From: an uncultured Oscillospiraceae bacterium
Lineage (GTDB): Bacteria > Bacillota > Clostridia > Oscillospirales > Oscillospiraceae
Reading direction: 5' to 3'
NCBI GenBank assembly: GCA_905236305.1
Contig: CAJOPB010000226.1
Coordinates: 1-35,548 of the forward strand
DNA: 35,548 bases
Below the pieces are notes generated by a model. That model was not told the DNA's origin and made no database searches. It worked only from the letters and a program-made list of their open reading frames with translations. This document shows, piece by piece, positions 25,890-34,575 of this stretch. Position 1 is the stretch's first letter. Each line of letters opens with the position of its first letter. A program made the position numbers and the translations under genes.

Positions 25890-27740
25890 TCAGTTTGCGC
25901 TGTCTATCGCAGCTTTGGTATGCTCCACCAAAAGCTGCTGGATAGCCGGGAAGGAGCCCAGGCCCCGGAGCACGGGCACTACCTCATACCCGGCCTCGGT
26001 AAAGATGGTATCCCAGGAGTCCTCCTCACCGCCGGCCATGTCGTTGTTGGCGTGGTCGCCGGCCACAATCATCAGCGGCTCCAAAACCACCCGCTCATAG
26101 CTTCCGGCCTGCACCAGCTCAAGAACGTCCTCCACACTGGGCTCGGCCTCCACGGTGCCGATGAAATAGTTGGTCTTGCCCATGTCCTTCAGAACCGCCT
26201 GCATTTTGGCATAGACGGCGTTGGAATCGGCCTCGGTGCCGTGTCCCATAAATACGATAGCGGTCTTGCCGTCGTCGTATTCAGCGGTGGCCTCGGTAAT
26301 CGCCTTTGCCACGGTGCTGAAGTCGGCGTCGGTGTCCAGAATTGGCTTACCGATAATAATCTTGTCAAAGGCGTCTGCATACTGCGCAATCTCGTCGATG
26401 ACATCATTATACTCAAAGCCGGGCATCAGATGGGTGGGCTGGACAATCAGGGTCTTTACGCCGTTGTCCACTGCCCGGTTCAGGGCTTCTGTGATGTTGT
26501 CGATTTTTTCACCGTCCCGCCGCATGACATGGTCGATGATGATCTGGCTGGTGAAGCCCCGGCGCACGTCATACTCGGGGAATGCCTCGATCATGGCCTT
26601 TTCGATGGCGCCGATGGTCTCGCGGCGGCTGTCGTTGAAGCTGGTGCCGAAGGACACTACCAAAAGCTCGGTCTCACCGATGCCGTCAGCGTTCAGAGGA
26701 TCATCCAGGGAGGCGTCGCCGGTACCGAAGTCCTCGTCGATGGCGTCCTGCACATGGCTGGAAATCTGGAGCTGAATCAGCTCGTTGGAGCCCAGTCCCT
26801 TGAGAACGCACTCCACCTCATAGCCGGCGTTTTCAAAGATGGTTTTCCAGGAATCCTCCTCGTCGCCGGCCATATCGTTGTTGGCATGGTCGCCGGCCAC
26901 AATCATCAACGGCTGCAGCACAACGCGCTTGTAGTCACCCGCGCGCACCTGCTCCAGCACATCCTCTACGCTGGGCTCGGCCTCTACGGTGCCGATGTAA
27001 TAATTTTCCAGCTCGAACTCATCTCTCAGCAGCGTCTGCAGCCTGGCATAGACGCCGTTGGAATCCGCCTCTGTGCCGTGTCCCATGAACACGATGGCCG
27101 TCTCCCCGTCGTCATAGACGATTGTATCAAGCATCACAGCCAGCGCCACGGTCTCGAAATCTGTTTCTCCGTCGAGCAACGGACGGCCGATGCGGATGGA
27201 CTCGAACGCGTCAGCGTAGCCTGCCACCTCCTCCAGTACGTCGTTATACTCAAAGCCAGGCATCAGATGGGTGGGCTGCACCACCAGATTCCTGACGCCG
27301 TTGGCCACAGCACGGTCCAGAGCCTCGGTCAGATTGTCGATCTTCTCTCCGTCCCGGCGCAGCACATGGTCGATGACGATCTGGCTGGTAAAGGCCCGGC
27401 GCACGTCATACTCGGGGAATGCCTTGATCATGGCCTTTTCGATGGCGCCGATGGTTTCGCGGCGGCTGTCATTGAAGCTGGTACCGAAGGACACCATCAA
27501 AAGCTCGTTTTCGCCGATGCCGTCTGCGTTCAGGGGATCGTCCAGCGACGCGTCGCCGGTATCATAGTTCTCGTCGTCCTCCGGTTCCTCCGTGGGGGCA
27601 GGCGTCGGGGCCGGGGTAGCCGCAGGCGCCTCTGTGGCGGCAGGTGCTTCGGTTTGCTGGGGTGCAGCCGTACTGCCGCAGCCGGAGAGCAGCGACAGAA
27701 CAAGCAGCAGAGACAAAACCAGTGAGATTGTCTTTTTCAT
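25890..27740 (-). CDS. Lipoprotein with tandem-duplicated CbiK-like (anaerobic cobalt chelatase/sirohydrochlorin cobaltochelatase) domains; start MKKTISL at 27740
   Basis: 616 aa; lipobox LSLLSGCGS; both halves contain LLxVSFGTSFNDSRRETIGAIEKAM, QPTHLMPGFEYNDV, FMGHGTEADSN, GTVEAEPSVEDVLE, PLMIVAGDHANNDMAG; AGGAGG RBS. Confidence 0.92.
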   Translation of the reverse strand: MKKTISLVLSLLLVLSLLSGCGSTAAPQQTEAPAATEAPAATPAPTPAPTEEPEDDENYDTGDASLDDPLNADGIGENELLMVSFGTSFNDSRRETIGAIEKAMIKAFPEYDVRRAFTSQIVIDHVLRRDGEKIDNLTEALDRAVANGVRNLVVQPTHLMPGFEYNDVLEEVAGYADAFESIRIGRPLLDGETDFETVALAVMLDTIVYDDGETAIVFMGHGTEADSNGVYARLQTLLRDEFELENYYIGTVEAEPSVEDVLEQVRAGDYKRVVLQPLMIVAGDHANNDMAGDEEDSWKTIFENAGYEVECVLKGLGSNELIQLQISSHVQDAIDEDFGTGDASLDDPLNADGIGETELLVVSFGTSFNDSRRETIGAIEKAMIEAFPEYDVRRGFTSQIIIDHVMRRDGEKIDNITEALNRAVDNGVKTLIVQPTHLMPGFEYNDVIDEIAQYADAFDKIIIGKPILDTDADFSTVAKAITEATAEYDDGKTAIVFMGHGTEADSNAVYAKMQAVLKDMGKTNYFIGTVEAEPSVEDVLELVQAGSYERVVLEPLMIVAGDHANNDMAGGEEDSWDTIFTEAGYEVVPVLRGLGSFPAIQQLLVEHTKAAIDSAN

Positions 27741-27837
27741 GTTGTTCCTCCTCGTATGTATCTTTCTCGTATTCAAGTGTGCAAAGCACTCTATGACAGG
27801 AAAATGCCTCCTCAGGCACAGCGCGAAAAATAATAAA

Positions 27838-27862
27838 AAATCCCTCTCCCCGGGGAGAAGGA
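27838..27862 (-). terminator. Expression-platform terminator of the cobalamin riboswitch
   Basis: Minus strand TCCTTCTCCCCGGGGAGAGGGATTTTTTATTATTTTT. Confidence 0.75.
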
Positions 27863-27960
27863 CAGGACGGGAAACGCCGCGGCAAAAGCTGCGCAGCGTT
27901 ATGCTCCGGCCAATTCCCCGTGGCCGGTCCCGCTCTGCGGGACGCTCGTACAAAGCCAAT

Positions 27961-28163
27961 GGCAGGTCTCCTGACTCATGGATCACCGCGCAAAGCCCGC
28001 CTTCCCGGCCGAAACTGGCCAGTGGCTCCTGCAAGGCTATGCCTCCCGGCCCCTCCGCTCTCTGTGTGTGCAGGGGACAGGAGACCGCCTCTGGTCTCGC
28101 GCTTCCCAAATACAGTGACGGGATCGTACAGGACTTTCACCTGTTTCCCTTTTCACCCCTGTG
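27961..28163 (-). promoter_or_regulatory. Cobalamin (AdoCbl-class) riboswitch
   Basis: Minus strand AAAAGGGAAACAGGTGAAAGTCCTGT...CCCGTCACTGTA...GGAGCCACTGGCC...GGCCGGGAAGGCGGGC...ATGAGTCAGGAGACCTGCC (B12 box). Confidence 0.96.
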
Positions 28164-28267
28164 GACAATACCGGGGCACCCTTGGCTTGCTGTATTTTTC
28201 ATCCATTCTTATATCATAGATTTCCTGCCATGTCAAGGGCAAGCGCTTCACGGACAGGATAAACGTT

Positions 28268-28297
28268 ACAGTTCAGACGCCGGGGCGTCTGAACTGT
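28268..28297. repeat. Perfect 14-bp inverted repeat ACAGTTCAGACGCC-GG-GGCGTCTGAACTGT
   Basis: Direct reading; lies between the divergent riboswitch operon and the ECF sigma gene. Confidence 0.9.
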
Positions 28298-28414
28298 AGT
28301 AAATGAAAAATATTTTTGTCGTTTACTATAAAATATGCCCGCTGAATTTACTTTTTTCTCTGTCATATGTTATATTTTTTTGCGGCTTATCTGGTGAAGG
28401 GACCTTCAAAGGAG

Positions 28415-28987
28415 ATGAAGCTGGACTTGGAAGATGAGAAAATTATAGATTTATACTTCCGGCGTGATGAAGCCGCCATCCGGGAAACAGAGGCAGCCTA
28501 CGGTTCGCTATGTATGCGTATCGCGCTGAACATCCTCAGTATCCGTCAGGATGCCGAGGAATGCGTCAACGACACCTGGCACAGCGCGTGGAAACGCATC
28601 CCGCCCACACGGCCGGTGTCCCTGCGGGCCTTCCTGGGACGGATTACCCGGGACCATGCCGTCAGCCGCTGGCGGGCCGAGCACGCCAAAAAGCGCTTTG
28701 ACGGCATGGAAATCCTGCTCAGCGAGCTGGACGAATGCGTTCCCGCCGCCGCGGACCCGGAAAAAATCACTGAGACCGCTGAGCTGACAGAGCAGATCAC
28801 AATATGGCTCCGGAATCTGAACTCGGAGGACCGCGCCCTGTTCCTCCGGCGGTACTGGTACGGCGACGGAGTAAAGGAGTTGGCAAGGGAACGGGGCGAA
28901 CGTGCCAATAATGTATCCCAGCGCCTGCTCAGGCTGCGTAAGCAGCTTCGGAAAACGCTGGAATCGGAAGGGGTTTGGATTCAATGA
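28415..28987 (+). CDS. ECF-type RNA polymerase sigma factor (ORF extends to 28367; TTG at 28427 is an alternative start)
   Basis: EDEKIIDLYFRRDEAAIRETEAAYG...DAEECVNDTWHSAWKRIPP, region 4 LFLRRYWYGDGVKELARERGERANNVSQRLLRLRKQLR. Confidence 0.9.
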   Translation: MKLDLEDEKIIDLYFRRDEAAIRETEAAYGSLCMRIALNILSIRQDAEECVNDTWHSAWKRIPPTRPVSLRAFLGRITRDHAVSRWRAEHAKKRFDGMEILLSELDECVPAAADPEKITETAELTEQITIWLRNLNSEDRALFLRRYWYGDGVKELARERGERANNVSQRLLRLRKQLRKTLESEGVWIQ

Positions 28988-30588
28988 AAAGCGAAAGAGT
29001 TTACGAAGCGCTCTCCGGTCTGCCGGAGGATTTGATCGAAGATGCCGGGACCCATGTGTTCCGCAGGCGCACAATTCCCTGGACCAGATTCGGCGCGGTT
29101 GCCGCCGCTGCCGTGCTGATACTGGGTCTGGGGACCTGGGGGCTGACCCGAAGCGGGAAAGGCCCCGTCTCCTCCGGCGGCGGGACGGGCGGTATGGGGG
29201 ACAGCGGCGGAAACGACGGAGCATCCGGAGCATACACCTATATGTCCTATGCAGGGCCGGTGTTCCCGCTGACTGCGCTGGGAAGCAGCGAGGGAATCAC
29301 CGCAGAGCGTCATACGGAGTTTGATTTTTCGCCCTATGAAACGTCGCAGGGGGCCCGGGAGCAGGACGGTGAGGAGACAGCCTACGACCATTATGAGACG
29401 GAGACCATCGTCACAGACCGGTATCTTATGACCAACGAGGGAGAGGCGGACCGGACGCTGACGCTGCTGTATCCGGCGGCGCTGAGCCTCAGCAAGGATG
29501 CGAAGCTTCTGCCGGCGCTGAGTCTGGACGGCGCTCCGGTATCCACAACACTCTATGCCGGACCCTACGCGGGAGGTTTTGTGGACATGGAGGGCAAGCG
29601 GGACGGGGAACGCTGGAACCTGGCCGGGCTCCGGGACTGGGAGGCCTACAAGGCTCTGCTGGAAAGCGGCGGTTATCAGACGAAGGCCCTGGAGGACGCC
29701 CCGGCGCTGGAGGAGCCCGTAACGGTCTACAAGGTGGACAACTATGTCGTCGCGCCCACCGATGCGGTAAACCCGACGCTGCTGATGTCCTTCTCTATCG
29801 ACTATGCCAGAACCACGGTGCTGACTTACGGTTCCAACGGAGGCAGCGATGATATGGAAAACGGAATATGCGGCAGAGATGTGGGCGGGCTGCACCGGGA
29901 GTGGGCCATCCATCCTATGTACGTGATCCTGCTGGGAGACGATACCACCGGCGGCTATGAATTACAGGGCTACCGGAACGGCGGCTGCGAGCCGGGGGAT
30001 GAAATTGAAATCACTGCCACGGTGGAGCGCTATGAGAGCACCCTGGGGGCGTTTTTGCGGCGCATCGTCACCGAGCAGCTGGAAACGGACAATTTCGGGA
30101 TGCTTCCGCTGGAGGAAACGACGCTGGGAACACTGATCTCCCCGGAGCTGGTCTACAAATGCGTGGCGGAGATGTTTGCCTCCTACAGCAGCACGGGTGA
30201 GACCCCGGCGGAGCGCTACCGGAACGGCATGCTGGAGGACCTGATGGGCGACAGCTTCGTGACCACCCGAATTTTTTACGCGGCCGCCGAGGTGACGATT
30301 CCTGCCGGCGAAACCGTCGAGCTCGCTGCCCGAATGGTCAAGGAGGCCAGCTTTGACTACTTCGGCATGGGAACGGAAAAGGGTTACGCGACGAACGGCT
30401 ACGACCTGGCGACAGTCCTCGGGTCAACGCTTCAATTTACAGCGCAATATGCCTCTGTGCGGGGGTTGGAGGCCGTGGAGCTGCTGGAAAACAGCTTCGG
30501 CTTTGACCCCGCGGCGGGCGTCACGGAGGTCCGGCTTGACCCGGCGCAGGAGCACTACTGGCTAAAGCTCCGCAGGGCGGAGGGCTGA
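28984..30588 (+). CDS. Single-pass membrane protein, putative anti-sigma/sensor partner of the ECF factor
   Basis: Starts within the sigma stop (ATGA); MKSERVYEALSGLPEDLIEDA... followed by one TM (FGAVAAAAVLILGLGTWGL) and a large extracellular region. Confidence 0.75.
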   Translation: MKSERVYEALSGLPEDLIEDAGTHVFRRRTIPWTRFGAVAAAAVLILGLGTWGLTRSGKGPVSSGGGTGGMGDSGGNDGASGAYTYMSYAGPVFPLTALGSSEGITAERHTEFDFSPYETSQGAREQDGEETAYDHYETETIVTDRYLMTNEGEADRTLTLLYPAALSLSKDAKLLPALSLDGAPVSTTLYAGPYAGGFVDMEGKRDGERWNLAGLRDWEAYKALLESGGYQTKALEDAPALEEPVTVYKVDNYVVAPTDAVNPTLLMSFSIDYARTTVLTYGSNGGSDDMENGICGRDVGGLHREWAIHPMYVILLGDDTTGGYELQGYRNGGCEPGDEIEITATVERYESTLGAFLRRIVTEQLETDNFGMLPLEETTLGTLISPELVYKCVAEMFASYSSTGETPAERYRNGMLEDLMGDSFVTTRIFYAAAEVTIPAGETVELAARMVKEASFDYFGMGTEKGYATNGYDLATVLGSTLQFTAQYASVRGLEAVELLENSFGFDPAAGVTEVRLDPAQEHYWLKLRRAEG

Positions 30589-30616
30589 ATACAAAATCCG
30601 CATCCGTTCGTAAAAA

Positions 30617-30663
30617 TGCAAGGCCGGGAGCCCAATACGGGGCCTCCGGCCTTGCAATTTTTA
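30617..30663. terminator. Bidirectional-type terminator between convergent genes
   Basis: TGCAAGGCCGGGAGCCC AATAC GGGGCCTCCGGCCTTGCA followed by ATTTTTATTT. Confidence 0.85.
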
Positions 30664-30672
30664 TTTGACGTA

Positions 30673-31467
30673 TCAAACCGTCTCCTGATTCTCAGGCCTT
30701 CCTTTGCGTTTTTGCTTTCGAGCTGAAACCAGTGCCCGGAAAAGCCGTATCAGGAGGAACCCCGCAAATTCCAGATACAGGCTTACCGGCGCAAACCAGT
30801 CCAAAATCTCATAGCATACAAATTTCGCAATCAGAAACCGCGGCGGCCAGAGCTCCGGACCGTTCAAAAGGGCCCTTCTCGCCTGATATGAGACTTCGCC
30901 GCTATAGTCAGCCGGGATGAACAGTCGAAGGAACAGCTCCGCCAATCTCCAGCTGAGAAAGTGATCCAGCTCGAACAAAACCAGTCCGATCAGTGCCAAC
31001 ATGGAAAGGATTCCAAGATAGACGCTATGGAGGCTGAGACGCCTGACGGGGCCCTGTTTCCAGGCATACCAAACGCCAAAGAGCGCGGACAGCACGATTT
31101 GCCCCAGATTAAACAAAGCGTATATGTACAATATCCCCCAGATCTCCAGCATATTCCCGATGAAGCAGATGGCCGCCACGCCCAGCCAGCCCAGCAGCAG
31201 GTATCCGACATTGCGGCAGGTCAAAAGCTTTTCCGGCGGAGGCGGCGCTTCCGGCTCGGGTATCCGTCTTGCCCGCAGCACCTCCAGCTCCGTGATCTCC
31301 AGCGCTTCCGCGATATCATCAAACTTGGCCACGTCGGGAAGACAGATTCCCCGCTCCCATTTGCTCACAGCCTTATCGGAGACGCCAAGCCGCTCCGCCA
31401 GTTCTTTTTGCGTCAGACTCTTTGCTTTCCGCTCCTCTGAGATAAACCTCCCAAATTGTACCGGGTC
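30673..31467 (-). CDS. XRE-family HTH transcriptional regulator with membrane-spanning C-terminus
   Basis: MDPVQFGRFISEERKAKSLTQKELAERLGVSDKAVSKWERGICLPDVAKFDDIAEALEIT; several hydrophobic segments follow. Confidence 0.9.
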   Translation of the reverse strand, partial: DPVQFGRFISEERKAKSLTQKELAERLGVSDKAVSKWERGICLPDVAKFDDIAEALEITELEVLRARRIPEPEAPPPPEKLLTCRNVGYLLLGWLGVAAICFIGNMLEIWGILYIYALFNLGQIVLSALFGVWYAWKQGPVRRLSLHSVYLGILSMLALIGLVLFELDHFLSWRLAELFLRLFIPADYSGEVSYQARRALLNGPELWPPRFLIAKFVCYEILDWFAPVSLYLEFAGFLLIRLFRALVSARKQKRKGRPENQETV

Positions 31468-31721
31468 CATATCCTCGCCTCCCGAAAACATTCAACGCCG
31501 TATCCCGGCGGGATGGCGCCCAGTATAGCAAACCACGGGATAAAAGGCAAGAAACCTGTGGTAGAGTCTGCTTATTCGGCCTTATTCTTCGCTTTCATAG
31601 CGACAATTCCGCTTCAGATCGCCACTGTCAGCAACATCGACGCACAGTCCGGCAGCATATGAATCCCGGCATACAGGATAAATCCAGTTTCCCCCATATC
31701 GAAGATAACCCAGACTATTTT

Positions 31722-31940
31722 CTATTTGTGTTTCCAGTTAATAAATGACAGGGCCAACAGCAACATTATGACCACCAGATAGCCCTTGTAAAACTGCCAC
31801 ATCACATATGCATCCACCCGAAAGCTGCCAATATAAAAAACATGGCCCAGCGTTGGCACACTGGCAACGATATAGACATATACAACAGCAATCAACAGCA
31901 TCAAAAGCGCGATGATCCGCATAATCCGCTTTGCCTTCAT
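31722..31940 (-). CDS. Small (72 aa) membrane protein, in frame with and downstream of the LytTR fragment
   Basis: MKAKRIMRIIALLMLLIAVVYVYIVASVPTLGHVFYIGSF...LVVIMLLLALSFINWKHK; strong GGAGGGAGGAGGAG upstream, ATGA overlap with the preceding small ORF. Confidence 0.6.
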   Translation of the reverse strand: MKAKRIMRIIALLMLLIAVVYVYIVASVPTLGHVFYIGSFRVDAYVMWQFYKGYLVVIMLLLALSFINWKHK

Positions 31941-32053
31941 CCCGCCTGCTCCTCCTCCCTCCACCATCTCCGCGCTTTGCGGATTAAGCTTCCAACCAGG
32001 ACGCCCAACAGTGCCGGAGGAAGCGAAAACAAAAGATAGAACCAGAATTCCAT
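31937..32053 (-). CDS. Small (38 aa) predicted membrane peptide MEFWFYLLFSLPPALLGVLVGSLIRKARRWWREEEQAG
   Basis: Alternative frame inside the long ORF; TM followed by basic/acidic tail; ATGA-coupled to MKAKR. Confidence 0.45.
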   Translation of the reverse strand: MEFWFYLLFSLPPALLGVLVGSLIRKARRWWREEEQAG

Positions 32054-32429
32054 CGCCAAAAGCGGAGAAGCAGCAGAGGTTCAGCGCCTTTACCCGGCGG
32101 AGATTCACGATCTCGGAATGGGAGATGCGGACAAAGCTGCCTTTGTCCAGAGCATCCTCCAGCTCATAGAGCCGCTTGCGGACCAGATACTGCGCCTGCC
32201 CTGCGTCCTCGGCGTAGACCTCCTTGTCCTGGGCAAAGAAGCGGACCAGCGCTCCGGGCTCCAGCCGGTATGCCTTGCCGTCCCGCCAGCCCATCAGGAT
32301 GCCGCTGTCCATCGCCCGCAGCCGCTCCGCCAGCGCTTCGGTCTCCGCGGTGATTTCCGAAACCTCCAGAATCAGCACCGGCTCGACGCGCTCCGGGTTT
32401 CGCCGGATCTCGACCTCCATCCGCTCCAC
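31941..32429 (-). pseudogene. LytTR-domain transcriptional regulator, apparently truncated in the DNA-binding domain
   Basis: ALVRFFAQDKEVYAEDAGQAQYLVRKRLYELEDALDKGSFVRISHSEIVNLRRVKALNL matches LytTR up to the middle; the usual terminal strands and helix are absent and the frame reads into downstream small genes. Confidence 0.6.
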
Positions 32430-32581
32430 CTCCCTTCTGCCGGTATGCTATCAGATTCCGGCATTCCTGTCCAGCGTTTCCGGACCACCGGCAGCGCTGC
32501 CCCGACAATCGGTAAGCGCACAGATGAAAACCGGAGAACAGACGGGACGCCTTTTTCCGCACCCCGTCTGTTCTCCGTGGT

Positions 32582-33730
32582 TCATTTTGGCACACAGATA
32601 TCCGCATCCAACAGCGTCAAAGCGACAGGGCCGCCCTTTGCGTCATACTCCAACCGCCAGCGGGTATGGGCTTTTCCCCAGGGAACGCAGGTATACATCA
32701 CGTTCCCGTCCGTTTCCAGACTGTAGAATTGCCAGGGCTCAGAAGGCGTCAGCTCCCGAGCCTCGCCCGTGACCATGTTATACACGCCGACAGAGTATAA
32801 CACCCCGTTTACGCCGTCTTCCTGATGAACATAGTACAGCCAGTCACCCGCAGCATCCTGAAAGCCTGAAGGCGGCGCGGAAATTACGGCGTCATTTCCG
32901 TCCGGCCGGAGAAGCAAAAGGTCGGAAGAATCCGTCCGGCTCCGGGTTTTCCGTTCCTCCGCGTCAGCCGGGTACAGCGCATAGGCTGTGTATGCGCCGA
33001 TGCTTCGCGCGTATTTCGAGACGCAGGTCCCCTTCGGTAAAATAGAGACGCCATTTTCTCTCAGATCATAGAAGTGCGTGTATTCGTCTCCGCCGATGTC
33101 CACAAGCTCCAAATCGCGTGTGTCTACCTCCGGGTACCGCTCTGTCCAGAGCAAGGTGAACCGGTCAGCGTAGGAGATGCGGCCTGTCAGGGTTTCCAGA
33201 AGCTCCCCCGTCAGTGCGTCGACCCGAAGCTGATATTTATATTCCCCGGTTTTGTGATAGACAGTCAGGATCAGACTCCCATTCTCCGCAATTTCATAGC
33301 CGAAATGAGTAGCGTCAGCGCGGGACAACCGGAAAAGCTTCGTTTTCTTTCCGGTGTGACGGTCCTGACGGTATAGTGTAAGCCCGTGAGAATAATAATA
33401 TGCATCCTCCGTGACCAGCCAGCCGTCGGTCCAGAGCTTGCCGAACAGCTTTTCGTTTCCGTGTTTCTCTGTCCACTGCCAGAGTCCGCTGTGGGATACA
33501 TTATAATAATAAGCATCACCAATGATCGTACCCGGCCAGGCGCTGCAGCCGAAGGAAAAATAATCCAGCCGCTGCGCGATCCGAAGCGCGCCGGTGAGCA
33601 CCAGGGCAAAAACAGCGGCGGAAGCGAGCCGGCGCGGCCAGGCCCTGCGCTTCCGGGGCCGGACAGAAGCGTCCGCAACCAGGTCTTCCCCCACGCCTCC
33701 AATGGCATACAGCAGTTGTTCTGTCGTCAT
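32582..33730 (-). CDS. Membrane-anchored protein with repeated extracellular strands, putative partner of the adjacent ECF sigma factor (start MTTEQL)
   Basis: MTTEQLLYAIGGVGEDLVADA, TM LASAVFALVLTGALRIA, then YYYxxG-type repeated segments; ATG overlaps the sigma stop; GGGAGG RBS. Confidence 0.75.
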   Translation of the reverse strand: MTTEQLLYAIGGVGEDLVADASVRPRKRRAWPRRLASAAVFALVLTGALRIAQRLDYFSFGCSAWPGTIIGDAYYYNVSHSGLWQWTEKHGNEKLFGKLWTDGWLVTEDAYYYSHGLTLYRQDRHTGKKTKLFRLSRADATHFGYEIAENGSLILTVYHKTGEYKYQLRVDALTGELLETLTGRISYADRFTLLWTERYPEVDTRDLELVDIGGDEYTHFYDLRENGVSILPKGTCVSKYARSIGAYTAYALYPADAEERKTRSRTDSSDLLLLRPDGNDAVISAPPSGFQDAAGDWLYYVHQEDGVNGVLYSVGVYNMVTGEARELTPSEPWQFYSLETDGNVMYTCVPWGKAHTRWRLEYDAKGGPVALTLLDADICVPK

Positions 33731-34293
33731 ATACTGATATAACCTCCCTTCCTGAGATGGGACAGCAGCTTTCCCCGGCACCGGTGCAGCATACTCTTGG
33801 TTTTGCTTTCAGAGAAGCCGAAGCGCCTGGCGATATCCGAAATGGAGTCCAGATACCAATAGCGCCGCAGAAAAACCCGGCGCTCCGTCTCCGGCAGTGT
33901 GCGAAGGAAGGCGTCCACAGCGCCGGCCAGTTCCTTTTCCTCGATCGCCTCCTCCACGGAGGATGACGCGGGCACAATCTCGCTCAGCTCGTCCAGCGCA
34001 AGCTCCGCCTGGCCTCCGCCGCGTTTCTGCGTGCGGGCGTCCCGGCGGCGGTTCAGGGAAATGCGGCGGGTGATTGCGCCAAAGAAGGCAGAAAGAATCG
34101 CCGGCCGCTGGGGCGGTATGGCATTCCAGGCGCCCAGCCAGGTGTCGTTCACCGATTCCTCCGCGTCGGGTATGCTGCTGAGGATATTCATTGCGATTGC
34201 CCTGCAGTAAGCTCCGTATTTGTCCTCCGATGCGCGAATCGCCCCCTCGTTCCGGGACCAGTAGAGGCCGATAATCTGTTCATCCTCCATCAA
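33727..34293 (-). CDS. ECF-type RNA polymerase sigma factor
   Basis: MMEDEQIIGLYWSRNEGAIRASEDKYGAYCRAIAMNILSSIPDAEESVNDTWLGAWNAIPP; region 4 VFLRRYWYLDSISDIARRFGFSESKTKSMLHRCRGKL. Confidence 0.93.
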   Translation of the reverse strand: MMEDEQIIGLYWSRNEGAIRASEDKYGAYCRAIAMNILSSIPDAEESVNDTWLGAWNAIPPQRPAILSAFFGAITRRISLNRRRDARTQKRGGGQAELALDELSEIVPASSSVEEAIEEKELAGAVDAFLRTLPETERRVFLRRYWYLDSISDIARRFGFSESKTKSMLHRCRGKLLSHLRKGGYISI

Positions 34294-34353
34294 CGCACCT
34301 CCTCCCTGCCCTTATAGTCACCAAAAATGGGCCGGGGTTGCAAAAAAATGAAA

Positions 34354-34380
34354 AACCCTGCCATAGGAGGGCAGGGTTAA
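34354..34380. terminator. Hairpin AACCCTGCC-ATAGGAG-GGCAGGGTT
   Basis: 9-bp perfect inverted repeat; minus strand is followed by TTTTTCATTTTTTTG. Confidence 0.6.
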
Positions 34381-34416
34381 TTGCGGGAAGCATTCATTGG
34401 ATACTTCACTCTTTTG

Positions 34417-34575
34417 GGTACCTCTAAAAACTCACGTCTGGGGATTCGCCGAGAGATTTTGCCCCAGATTGAAGGGAAAAAAGTGCAGGAATACTTTGTG
34501 TATTTCAAACTTTTTTCACAAAAATCCGGGGCAAAAGCTCCGGTGAAGCGCCGGGCGGGAGTTTTTAGAGGTGCC
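34417..34575. mobile_element. MITE-like 159-bp non-coding element, 17-bp TIRs (one mismatch), candidate 6-bp TSD CTTTTG
   Basis: GGTACCTCTAAAAACTC ... GAGTTTTTAGAGGTGCC; nested internal inverted repeat GAGATTTTGCCCC / GGGGCAAAAGCTC; CTTTTG at 34411-34416 and 34576-34581. Confidence 0.75.

Noticed and set aside
25578-27725. 715-aa plus-strand ORF opposite the CbiK-like lipoprotein
   Set aside because: Shadow ORF of the high-GC, duplicated minus-strand gene; low-complexity repetitive translation without recognisable domain; the minus-strand gene has a signal peptide, RBS, riboswitch and conserved motifs.
27741-28109. Extended N-terminus of the CbiK-like ORF up to 28109
   Set aside because: The extension runs through the riboswitch; the signal peptide and RBS place the start at 27740.
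27592-28299. Plus-strand ORF across the riboswitch region
   Set aside because: Overlaps a clear cobalamin riboswitch and a lipoprotein N-terminus on the other strand; no protein-like motifs.
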